From Podocnemis expansa (lineage: Eukaryota; Chordata; Testudines; Podocnemididae): DNA of 64,000 bases. Positions within the stretch are counted from its first letter, which is position 1; each line of letters opens with the position of its first letter. This document shows positions 47,130-56,930 of the stretch, piece by piece. The stretch is taken from contig ML681994.1 in assembly GCA_007922195.1 (NCBI GenBank), positions 52,920,298 through 52,984,297 on the forward strand, read 5' to 3'. The notes beneath the pieces were generated by a model. It searched no databases. It had not been told where the DNA came from and was given only the letters and a program-made list of their open reading frames with translations. Both the position numbers and the translations under genes were made by a program.

Positions 47130-48080
47130 CAAGTACAGATGGTGAGAGCAGGTGAGCAGTGGGGATGGGGCAGTGGAAAGGAGTCGGGGAGATGTTGGGG
47201 AAAGCACAGGGAATGGAGAGATGGCAGGAAGGGGGTTGGGCAGCCAGAAGGGGTGCAGGGGAGGGCAGGGGCTTTGCTGGCTGGCTCAGATACAACACTT
47301 GTTGTTACTGGCCAGTGTCAGGCAGCCTGGGCAGGCCCAATCCAACCCCAGCTGCTGCCTGCCAGCCAACAGTGAACAATCTGGGCTAAGATCTAGCTTC
47401 TGTTGTTTGCTGCTGGCAGGCAGGCAGTGGCTGGGGCCAGCTGTGGCAGGAGCTGGGTCCCAAGCCCGGGCTATGTGCTGCTGGTTGGCAAGCAGCATCT
47501 GGAGCTGGATCAGACCCTCCAGGGCCGCTAGCAGTGACAGGACCTGGATAGAGGTACATAGTGGGGGGAGGATGGATGAAGGCTGGCATGGGGGGTGCCA
47601 GGCTAGCGATGTTGAAGGGAGTGCAGAGCTCAGGTGCTGCAAGAGGGGCAGAGTCCTGCCAAGCTGCATCTGGATGCCCAGCAGAGCTGAACTGTGACCC
47701 TGAAAGGATGGGCACACCCATCACCAACCAGCCTCCTAGAAACTGAAACCCTGGTGTTGTGGGTGAAACTTGTGATTTTTAGGGTTCATTGCCTGAGCTT
47801 CTGGAGTCTGCCCTGAGCAGGGGATGCTAGGAGCCCATGATGCAACTGCCTCTCACCACCCTGTCCACAGTATCTCTAGGTCACCCTTCATCCCTCTCCT
47901 AGCAACATGCTGACTTGGCCTGTGGTGTAATGCCGGCACCCCCACCCCAGAGGGAACCACTGTGGGGAAGCCCAGTGCCAGGAGACATGGTCCCAGCACC
48001 ATCCCACTTGGACAGAACACCTCCCATGCCCACCCCAGCCAGACCTTGGTGAATGGACAGACAGATGAAGAGCAGCACCT
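47130..48080. other. GC-rich unclassified segment
   Basis: GC-rich and low in CpG, between the LINE endonuclease and the possible terminal exon. It contains GCTGCTGCCTGCCAGCC / GGCAGGCAGTGGCTGG, partly inverted. Open frames on both strands are low complexity and no family was recognised. Probably repeat-derived. Confidence 0.4.
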
Positions 48081-48084
48081 CCAT

Positions 48085-48370
48085 GCCAGATTTCTAGAGC
48101 ATTCTCTTTATTAAAAATGTGCAAGGTACAAAATTGACCGATTGGGCAGCAGTAGAGAGAATGAGGGCAGAGCCCAGCATCTCATGTGCCCTCCGAGGCT
48201 GAGGACACCTGTCAGGTCTGCGGTGCTTGGCCACAAACTCCTAAGCATACCCAGACAGACAGATACAGTCTTTACTACTATATGAAAAAGATAAAGTCGT
48301 TTACAAACCTCTGAGCAGTTTGCACCAGGCGAACGTCTCTGTGCAGAACACGCAGGTGGGGGGCTGGCAC
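48085..48370 (-). other. Possible 3'-terminal exon with polyadenylation signal
   Basis: On the minus strand, an acceptor-like GTCCTAGCAG ends at 48371. A sequence with a short Cys-rich open frame (TCVFCTETFAWCKLLRGL then stop) follows, then an AATAAA at 48112-48107 with a TG-rich stretch about 50 bp further on. This resembles a 3' UTR, a processed copy of one, or chance: the polypyrimidine tract before the acceptor is poor. It lies on the same strand as the donor-like site at 54838. No gene is recognised. Confidence 0.25.
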
Positions 48371-48944
48371 CTGCTAGGACCCAGCTAGAGTGTCCCATTC
48401 CCCTCACCCTGTGGGGTTCCCAGCACCAGATGCAGCTGGAGCAGAGGAACCAGGGAAGCTCCATCACCCCTAGATCTAGTTTGCTTTGTCCCAGCTGGAC
48501 AACATTAATCACAATACTTACTGGGTTATGCAGTGTTTGCTAGTTTGTGACAATAATTACTATAGACATAAATGCCATATAAAATTATAAATATTTTTAT
48601 GGAGCAATAACCACTGCATATGGTACTGAGAAGTGGTTCCAAGTGCCCACCTGGGCTGGGGCTCAGACAATATGGGAAGGGGGCCCAGAGATTCTGAGGG
48701 TTCCGGGGTCCATCAAATTATACTTTAACCACTGCATTCATCCATCATCATAGGACTTGAGGAGGGAATAGATGGGGTTGGGAAGACTAGTTGATGTCAT
48801 GATTAGCTCATAAATTGGATTTCTGTAGGTCAGGTGATGTCACATGGAATAATCTTATGCCTGATTTAAACTCCCTCCCTCTTTGTAAGTCAATGTGAGG
48901 ATTTATATAATTGTTAATTTTATCATCTTAAGACATGTTTTAGG

Positions 48945-51411
48945 CCGGGGTGTCAAACTTATGGCCCACAGGCAAGATCCAGCCCAGCAAGCGTGCTGAA
49001 CCGGTCTGAGGAGCTGCTGCCTGGACTGTGTCTGGGAGCTCTATGCAGCAGCAAACAGCAAAGACAGGCTGCCCCCCAGGCAGAGCAAAGCTAGCCCTGC
49101 TTCTTGCTCACTCACATGATCTGAGTCATAGCACAGGACAGCAAAGGAAGCGCTCCAGCTAATCCTGGCTCAGCTCTGCTGTGGTCTGCCAACCAATCAG
49201 AGTTTCAGTCACAGCAGGCTGGACTGGGCTCCCAGAGATCCCCCCGCACTACACCCCACCCCAACTGTTCACTGTCAGTCAGCAGGGTTGTCCCTAGGGT
49301 AGGGCAAGAGAGGCAGCTGCCCAGGGCCCCAAGCTTTGGGGGACCCCGTGGGGCCACACCACTGCTTCTCCCCCAGTGCCAGGGACTAGGCGAGCCAGCC
49401 AAAAGTGGCAGCCCAGTTCACAGGGCCAGGGCTTCTGTGAGGCCAGAGGAGTGGCCTGGTGTGAAATTTGCTTAAGGCAGCATGTTGTAATACAGCAGAA
49501 AATCGTTGCAACAAAGATGTTATTAGGACTAACAATGAGGTGCTAATTGTTGTTCAAACAACCTCTGTCTCCTCTCTGAGTCAGTATCTCTTTGGGCTTC
49601 TCTCATTCATATGAAAAGGACTGAGGTCACTGGCAAGCAACCTTTTGGGTTTTTGTTTTTTTTTTTAGCAATAGACTCAATGAAGAAAAGAAACTGTGAA
49701 CACCCCTTATTCCACCATTTCTGGGATATGGGGGTTGCAGTTATTTTTGCAAATTAGGACTTGGGTTGAGAATTCCCTTGCTTGAACAAAAGTTATAACT
49801 TGTAGATTTTAATAAAAACTCCAGAGATTTTTCTGGCTGACAATTAAAAAGAGAAGAGAAAAGCAAACTGTTCTAGTAGGAGCCTATGGTACAAGGTATG
49901 GTATTTTTTCTACAATTAGAAAGCCCAAGTAACTAACTATAAAATCCAACTCAGGGATGGATCTGCTGGAAGGAGAAGTTTATAACAAGGTCCTAATCTG
50001 AAGGGGGGGAGTGGATAGCTCCATTGTGTTGCTGGCTTATGCACACTGCCAGGGGTCACCAGACCAAGCAGAGAGGGCTAGTACCCCTTCAATCACAATA
50101 TTGTGGGCAATTGTGTGTTCATGAAAACTCATGCAGACTCATGGAGCAGATGAAGTGCAGAGGTGAAAGTGGAACCCAGAGGAGCTGCTTCAGTTCCTGG
50201 GATTTGGCAGGGAAGAAGGGACCAGGACCTGGAAGGACTTGGACAGACTCAGCAGCAGACAGGATCTTCCAGGACCTTTCTTTCCAGCCTGGCATTGGCT
50301 CTCTTCTCCTTCCTCTGTCTCAGCACTTCCATGTCAGTTCTCCACCCAGTCACAACCTCAACCACCCCCCATTTGGAAGGAGCTCCCACATGCACACTCC
50401 AGGCTACTACATGCAGTTTTAGAGACTTGACATACTTCCTGATTTGAGACAGGAGTACGGCATGTGGGATCACCCTCTGCATGTTCCATGTAGGTGATCT
50501 TAAATTAGATGTGTAGATTTCAGAGATGTAATGGAAGCCTCAAGAGAAGGGATGAAAGCCATGAGGGACTGCCACCCCCCAACCCCCCCCCCAGCCATGG
50601 TCACTCTTCAGTTTTCTGGCGGTGGCTCCTTTTTTTTCAGTGGAGGGTTGCTGCTTGGCAGAGGGCCCCAGAGCTATGTCCTGAGGAAAAAAATGTGACA
50701 ACCACTGGCTTTAAGGGTGGCTGAGAAATCAGACCCTGCACTCCTGTTTCACCACTTTTTGCTGGCTCACCTGGTCCCTGGCATGGGACTGCTGGCGCAG
50801 GGGACTGCCCCTCCCCTGGGCTGGCTGGCCCCACCCTCAAGTGCCTGTCGGGGGAGAGGGGGCCCTGCAGAGGATGATCCGCCCAGGGTCCCGCACCCCC
50901 CTAGGGACGGCCCTGTCAGTCAGACAGCATGCTAATTTGATTGACAGCACATTGCATGAATCACAAATAAGAAAAGAAAAAGTATCAGGGGCCCATGTGG
51001 GAATGAGCCAATCAAAGGCCAGCTAGGACTGGGTCCAACCAAAAGCCAGCATGCTGAATGACTGATAGTGAGTGAGTGGGGAGGGGAGAGGCAGGAGCCC
51101 AGCATGCCTGTGTCTGTGACAGACTGACTGCCTGCTGCCACGCTGTAGGGGAAGTGGAAAAGGAAGGGGAAGGGGTGTCTGGGAGCTGCCCAGCAGGAGA
51201 GGGTCTAGGAGCCAGCGTGGGGAAGAGTAGCTCCCAGGGCAGGGAAAAGGGAAGGTATCCAAGCATGTGAGGGAGGGGAAGGGAAAGGGGAGCCCATGCC
51301 ACTCTGAATGTGGCAGAGGAAAGGATTATGAAGCCTGTGCAGGCACATGGCCCTTGTCAGGTGTCCTGCCCTCCAATGTGTTTCCCTACACTGAATGAAT
51401 TTGACACCCGT
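48945..51411. mobile_element. Outer hAT-like element, interrupted by a nested one
   Basis: Starts CCGGGGTGTCAAAC and ends TTTGACACCCGT. The 8-bp duplication GTTTTAGG is exact at 48937-48944 and 51412-51419. Total 2467 bp, of which 1633 bp plus an 8-bp duplication are the nested element; the outer element alone is about 826 bp, GC-rich and without a transposase frame. Confidence 0.85.
49283..50915. mobile_element. Nested hAT-like element with perfect TSD
   Basis: Ends CAGGGTTGTCCCTAGGG and CCCTAGGGACGGCCCTG are inverted repeats and TCAGTCAG is duplicated exactly (49275-49282, 50916-50923). GC-rich flanks surround an AT-rich core (about 49440-50550) that I do not recognise and that could itself be a further insertion. 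No transposase is visible. Confidence 0.85.
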
Positions 51412-51419
51412 GTTTTAGG

Positions 51420-54400
51420 GTCTTTAAAAGTTCACATTGTTTCATATGACTAATTGAAGACTAGTCAAATGAGGAAAGGATAATAAGAGAGAACAATATC
51501 TCTGCTCCCTGAGCCTCTCAGTAGCACCAGGATGAATTGTGAATATACATGGTTTTTCCCCTTCTTATATGATATAAGCTGCTGCTGCTGTCTGATTTTG
51601 ACAATTTAGGAGTACCTGTCCTTGTTGGCCTTTCATGGATACCATTGTACTGCAATTTTAAAATGGTAATTCAGCATCTTTGGAACTGTGATTATTTGTC
51701 TCAAATGTATATTAACAAAATGGTTCAAAAGACAAATAAGACATCTTTTTAGCATGATTTCTTTCAGTCACATCAAGCAAGTTCTCTTTATAAGCAAGCT
51801 TTGTGTATAGCATAAAAGATTTAATGAATGTTAAACACTTTGAGAGAGGGCAGGTCTTTTGAAAATGTCATTTGCTCTTGTCAAAATTTTAAAAAATCTG
51901 CTTTAGAACATACTATATCTTCTGTTAGTAAAATCTTAGCCATTTTGATTAATATTTATATTGTGCTAGACATTCTGGAATATTTTTAAAGTGGTTTGTG
52001 GGAGGCTGACATATCCATTAGACATAGGCCTGAGTCACAAAGTTTGTGCCTGTAATCTGATCTGAATCCAAACTCCCCTAAATGCTAGTTCTGAATTAGT
52101 GAAGTTGTTGCTTGGATCTGGTTTGACTCATTGTAGGTAGAAGCCAACATAATGAGTTTTGGATCCAGAAGCAAAATTCCCTCTCCTTTGGGAGCTTGGG
52201 ATCCAGAGTTATAAATATATTGTACCTATTTATTTTAAATCTTAACTTTTACTGCTTTGTTTAGAGAAATGGTTCATAGTAATCATAAGTTCAAACATAA
52301 CCTTTAAAAGCATTAGTTTATCTATTGCTTATAGAAATCCTTTAAAATGTCCTATTGTATTAAATTATCCTGGTGTAATACAAATGGGTAAACATGTATA
52401 GTTTTGAAATGTTTTGTTCCTTTCTGTACTAAAGGTCTTTTAAAAATATTCTGAATCTTGTTATATTTTTCCTGAGTATACTGTAGCAGCAAAAAGATAA
52501 TCTGCCTTTATAAATTTTACTGCCTCTGGTGGAACATTGCAGGAGATGAGTTTTTCACTAGCTCCTGGTGTGAGCGGCTTAAAGTACAGAAGAGATGGAT
52601 CTCAAAGGATATCTAACAAACAATAGGCTTAATCTAGATGATGAAATAGTAGGTACATTTTCTTCTAACTAAGTCACTACCTGTGAGCCTGACCCATATT
52701 TTCCTTGGTTGGTGAAAGATAAAAATACTTGGGCCCTCAAGTAACACAGGTTTGTCAGTGGTTGCCTCCATGAGAGCTATTTCTTAGCCACCTAAAATTA
52801 ACATTTCCATCTAGTACTCTTGAAATACTCCCAGCTGTGCTTCTGGCTCTAAGACTCCATTTCTCTGCTCTCCTCCAATGCTTTTGTGTCAATCTCCTGA
52901 AAAGACTGTAAGATACCAATGATTTAAATTACAGGTTTAAGCAAATGACGTTGTATGCCTTTACGTCAAATACTAATAATTTAAATTCTTTAGCTAACCT
53001 AGTGCAGTAGAGAGCATTTGTTAAAATAGTACTCAGTGAAAGAGTTGTCCTCAAATCCACAGTGACCCTGGATAACCTGATATTAGCAGCAGAAGAAAAT
53101 TCATACACTCATCCTCACCTGGCCCAGAGACTATATACTGTCCTCTTTCTTACATACAGGTCTCCAGGGCTGTTTAGTAGCTCATGCTATATCTGGAAAC
53201 AAAGCTGTGGTCACTAAAGAACTTAAGCTGATGAAACATACAGTAGCTCATCTTTTTGCCAACATCAGCCAACAAGACTCAAAAGTCCATCTCTTCAGCC
53301 ATTCAGCTTCTAATTGAACTTCAAGTTTCACAGCCTGGTGTTAAGGGGGACCCATATCATAAGCAGTTTGAAAATTATTAGGGGGATTTTCTTTCTTTGT
53401 ATCACCAACACAATCTTCAATCTTCCTGAACAATTAAACTGTGGCCAAAACTGATACAAAATATGGGGAAAACCACTTTGATGGCTGCCCAAGAGCTGTG
53501 GAACTGCCTTCAATTCAAGCTGACTACCATCCTTATGGGCTAGTTCTCCAGTTGTCCATAGCTTTTAAAAAATATATATAGAATATATTAAACATGGGGT
53601 TCAAAATGAGTAAACAAAATGCCTTCCTGGCCTTGCTTTTTAGTTAAAAAGGCGATACGAAATCAATGCGTTTTTGCAGATTACTTGTAAAATGTGAAAT
53701 GTTTAAAATGTGGCATTTTCTACCACAGATGACGATATAAAGAAAATGAGTGAACTGTTTAATACTTATGTGAACACCAGTGTAGGGATTGCCAAGGAGG
53801 ATAGATTTAGGACTGGTACAGTCACAAAAACAATAGTATCTAACAGGAGGCTGGTCCTTTGCAGTTCTTCTCACTGTTATGTGAAGAAAGTCTTTACAGA
53901 AAAAAATGGTGATCAGTTTAAATGAACCTAGGAAAAATAACACTGGAAATTCTCCTTCACCCTCTCTTCTCAGTGCTGTTCACTGACAGTAGAAACCCTG
54001 CAATGTGGCTTTAATTGCAGAATTGATCACTGAAATAGACTGTACCTTCCCCTGTATCAAATGGTGGTTCATGGAGAGACTGTCAAAAGTGGAAAAGCAC
54101 CTTTCATTTCTTGCCTGGTTTAGGAGTCTCTAAATGCTTTTCTGATCATTTTAAATGGAACTTTTAAGTTGAACCTTGGTCTTAGGGCTGTTTTATGTTG
54201 TGTCTCCCCTGAGGGAGGGAGAGTGAGTGAGAGAGAAATCAAATTCTTGGGTGCCTAACTGGTAAAATTTGCTTTCAAGATCTGGCAGGTTGGGATGTTA
54301 AGAGAAGCATCTTATCTTAAGAGGCTCTGTTAACACTATGAACATGGTTGAGCCAGTACATAGAGCTGGGGCCACCCTAGACCCCCATCGTTTTTATTTC

Positions 54401-54478
54401 CTGATCCCTCATGACCTCTGCTACATACTTTCAACTGCTTATTTTAGAGGGTGGGGGTTACATAATCTGCCAGGGGTA
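51420..54478. other. AT-rich upstream region of the CpG-island gene
   Basis: Three kilobases without a recognised repeat, unusual for this window. No exon is convincing; see the small frame at 53710. This is the nearest upstream region of the gene and could hold regulatory DNA. Confidence 0.4.
53710..53925 (+). other. Small open frame of protein-like composition, function unknown
   Basis: A 71-codon ATG frame, rich in charged residues (begins MAFSTTDDDIKKMSELFNTY), sits in AT-rich unique DNA 1.3 kb upstream of the CpG island, and a CACAG acceptor-like site falls inside it. The composition is more protein-like than most chance frames here, but there is no family match I can name and no good donor. 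Chance remains the likeliest explanation. Confidence 0.12.
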
Positions 54479-54740
54479 GGGTTACCAGATTCATAACATG
54501 GAAAGGAAGACAGGGAAGTATGAAAAAGAGGACACAGAGAGAAAATGTAGTATTAATGTAATAGTCTTCTGCTTTTAGGGGGCCCTGGAAGGCTTCCCCC
54601 TAAAAATAGGGTGTTCTGGGGGGTTTCAGCATACCTTAACCCCTGTAAGTAAAAAGCCAGACACATCAGGCATTTTTAAAATGGGGGGGCCTGAAAGTAA
54701 AAAGGAGGACGTCCTCCTTTTGCCTGACATCTGGTAACCC
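54479..54740. mobile_element. TIR element just upstream of the CpG island
   Basis: The ends GGGTTACCAGAT (54479-54490) and ATCTGGTAACCC (54729-54740) are perfect 12-bp inverted repeats. The middle (about 54570-54645) is related to the right part of the 59.48-60.07 kb element, ending in a shared TTAACCCCT. No clear target duplication was found. It ends about 110 bp from the island, so it may lie in the distal promoter. Confidence 0.6.
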
Positions 54741-54835
54741 CAGCCAGGGCAGGTTTGGTGTGACTGTCTTCATTCAAATCTTGGCAGACCAAGGCGCCTG
54801 CAGCCATGCTGTTATGTGAAGCCCCAGCCCTGCCT

Positions 54836-54838
54836 ACC
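54836..54838 (-). other. Donor-like splice site on the minus strand of the CpG island
   Basis: Read on the minus strand, GCTCAG is followed by GTAGGC: exon would end at 54838 and the GT would be 54837-54836. Position at the edge of a CpG island facing away from the + strand gene is what a divergent promoter transcript would show. No coding potential is claimed. Confidence 0.3.
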
Positions 54839-55121
54839 TGAGCGCACTAGGAGCCCTCGTGGCCCTGGACAGGGCGCAGAATTAGAAGCAACCGCGGCAG
54901 CTGAGCTGCGGGGAAGGATCCTGAAGGCGGCTGAAATTTGAAACGGGACGGTGGCTGCCTTCCTCGCTTTACCTGTGCACCTGCCCCTTCGTTGCAGCTC
55001 CTCGGGCGGGGAAAGCACCCGGCGCCCGCTCACTGCCCCTGCCCGCAGTGCGCGCGCCCCCGCCCCCGCCAGCGTTCCGGAGCGCGGGAGCAGGTCAGGG
55101 CGCGAGGCGCGGCCCTGGCGC

Positions 55122-55133
55122 TGCGCATGCTCC
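55122..55133 (+). promoter_or_regulatory. NRF-1-like site 1
   Basis: TGCGCATGCTCC matches 10 of 12 positions of the NRF-1 consensus YGCGCAYGCGCR. It lies 86 bp upstream of the start codon in the CpG island. Confidence 0.4.
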
Positions 55134-55189
55134 GCGGGGCTGCCGCGCATGCGAGCCGGGAGCCGGAGCCGATGGGGAGGCGAGTCTGA
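55127..55189 (+). other. Upstream ORF in the putative 5' leader
   Basis: An ATG at 55127 opens a 20-codon frame ending at TGA 55187-55189, 29 bp before the main start codon; a second in-frame ATG at 55172 would give a 5-codon version. A different ATG at 55149 opens a frame that overlaps the main start out of frame and ends at 55283. These only matter if transcription starts upstream of them. Note that the first two ATGs lie inside the NRF-1-like motifs. Confidence 0.35.
55144..55155 (+). promoter_or_regulatory. NRF-1-like site 2
   Basis: CGCGCATGCGAG matches 11 of 12 positions of YGCGCAYGCGCR. It lies 22 bp from site 1 (start to start), about two helical turns, and 64 bp upstream of the start codon. 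Confidence 0.5.
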
Positions 55190-55218
55190 CACCGCGGCGG
55201 CGGCTCCCGGCCGGCACC

Positions 55219-55279
55219 ATGCGGCGCCCCGCCGCCTGCCTCCCCGCCGCCTGCCTGCTGCTCTGCCTGCGGGCTGCAG
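55219..55279 (+). CDS. First coding exon (signal peptide) of an unidentified secreted or membrane protein
   Basis: This is the only convincing coding exon. It translates to 20 residues, MRRPAACLPAACLLLCLRAA, plus the first base of a Gly codon. It has a basic n-region (Arg2, Arg3), a Leu/Ala/Cys hydrophobic core and small residues at the end, the layout of a secretory signal peptide. The exon stops at GCTGCAG followed by GTGAGC, a strong splice donor, so intron 1 is phase 1. The ATG has A at -3 (CACCATG), lies in a CpG island, and is the only ATG in this reading frame, which is open upstream. Phase-1 introns after a signal-peptide exon are common in extracellular-domain genes. Length and the closing Ala-Ala-Gly recall the signal exon of receptor tyrosine phosphatase PTPRM, and a large first intron with an upstream desert would fit, but signal peptides are too unspecific to name the gene. 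Downstream exons are outside the window. Confidence 0.72.
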
Positions 55280-56803
55280 GTGAGCCGCCCGGCCAGCGCG
55301 GGACCGAGCGGGGAGCCCCCCGCTGCTGCGGGCGAGGGCGGAGCGGGCTGGGCACCTGTTGTGGCGGGGCGGGGGCCGGGGGCCTGAGAGAGGCTGGCCG
55401 GCCGGCCGCGGGGCCTCTCTCCTCGTCTCTCTGCGGGAACGTGGGTGCAGCTGTGCGCACAGCGGAGCACCTGGGGCGAGCGGGGCAGGGGGCGAGCCGA
55501 TGCTCGCAGTCATTAGCTGCCGCGGCTTCCCTCTTTGGTGCTGGCCTGGCGGGAGGGCTGCCTCTGTTTTGTCTCGCTGAGCGGGATGCCTCGAGAGACC
55601 CGCTGCCCCTTTGGCCATTTCTCTCGGCGGGGGAAGCGCCTCCAGCAGCGTCTGGGAGCGAGGAGCCTCACGGTGTTTCAGCACCCTGGTCAGCAGCCAC
55701 CGCGCTAAATCCGCTGCGAGGCCAGGTGTCGCTCCAATGGGTTAGGGCGCCCTGGTGCTCCCAGAGGCGTCGCTAATGATCAAAAATTGGGTATTTGCAT
55801 GGCACAGCGTGCAGACCCTCCGCTGCTGCCACCTCAGGTGCTCTCCCCGCTACAGCCACTTCCTGCAATCCTTGGTCACTGGTGCTCTGGGATTTGGAGC
55901 ACTAGGTGCCAGGGGTTTCCCTAACACCCTCCCTGAATTTCCCAACACCACCTAATTGTCAGCTAGTAACAGTGTTATGCCAAATTAGTGAGTACCCCCT
56001 ACACCGACCCCCCCCCCCAATTTCAAGTCCTGGGGAGAATACTGCTAGCCACAATAGGTTTCTCTACTACAGTCCAAGTTTGGAAACGGGGGGATGCTTA
56101 CATACATTCAGTCTCTTTTCCATGTGAGACCTGAAGTCAAGCATGGCTGTGGGATTTTAGAAAGCAAAATTTCAGCTGCGACAGCAGTCATTTGTGCAGT
56201 GCTCCTGCAGCTGCGTTAATAAAACCTCTGCCTGTTTAGCTACCCACATCGTTCAGAAATGTGGTTAATGAAGAACTGTATTACATGGAGCTTTTCAGTC
56301 TGGCCAGCAGTTTCACTTGGATAACTGTTTGCTGTGTTTCTCCTGGGGGGAGAAAAAAAGGATATGGCTTAATTGGTGCGAAAGCCACACTTTCTCCTGT
56401 GGCCTTTTCCCTACTTCCTATCATGCTAGCTTAAATTCTCACTCTTTTAGAAAGATAGAAAATATGGGCTGAAGAAATAATTAAATGTAGATTTCAAGAA
56501 CATAACTAAAGTGTTTCTGTGTTTGCAGACTGCTGCCATATCTGTACTTCTGATAGAAAATGGCTGGTGCACCCTACTTATAACTTCATTTAAGTTCATT
56601 ACAGTCCACTTTCACGTATCTATGGGGAAAGGTATAACAGAATGCAGTGGCTGAAAGTTTAAGCGAGACAATTTGAGTCTGCCGAGAAGACATACATTAC
56701 CAACAATGGAAGTAATTAAACATTAGGAACCAAAGGTTGTGGTAGTTTCTCCATCATTGACCACGTTTTAATCAATATTGAATGTTCTTCTAAAAGATCT
56801 GCT

Positions 56804-56930
56804 CTAGAAATTATTTGGGAGGAATTCTATGTTCTGTGTTATATAGAAGGTCAGATTAATTCTGTGTTATACTGAAGATCAGATTAGATATTCACAATGG
56901 TCCCTTCCATTATGGCAATCTATGAATACA
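56804..56930 (+). mobile_element. CR1 3' end with internal duplication
   Basis: It ends in the CR1-type motif, AGATTAGATATTCACAATGGTCCCTTCC..., followed by a CTATGAATA-type tail. A unit of about 30 bp beginning TTCTGTGTTATA is present twice in tandem. Confidence 0.65.

Larger units (their letters stand above)
54850..55750. promoter_or_regulatory. CpG island promoter of the signal-peptide gene
   Basis: CG dinucleotides are dense here and rare in nearly all the rest of the window. The proximal part carries GC boxes (cgcccccgcccccgcc near 55057-55072) and two NRF-1-like sites, and no TATA box was seen at a fitting distance. This is the layout of a broad vertebrate CpG-island promoter. Transcription probably starts between about 55060 and 55200, but the sequence does not fix it. 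The island continues into the first 450 bp of intron 1. Long open frames on both strands here are expected from the GC content and were not called as genes. Confidence 0.8.

Noticed and set aside
47152..47727. Overlapping frames of 113-181 codons at 47.2-47.7 kb
   Set aside because: Present on both strands in a G/C-rich segment with internal inversions; composition driven, not genes.
48111..48512. 133-codon minus-strand frame as a protein-coding gene
   Set aside because: It reads through the acceptor-like site and the AATAAA region with no domain features; only a possible terminal exon is noted.
54812..55684. 290-codon open frame on the minus strand across the CpG island
   Set aside because: Arg/Ala/Pro-rich composition is what GC-rich DNA gives by chance; no domain, and the opposite strand has the signal-peptide exon.
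55048..55776. 242-codon open frame on the + strand as one large protein
   Set aside because: It has no ATG before 55219 and reads through a strong splice donor at 55279 into intron; only 55219-55279 is accepted.
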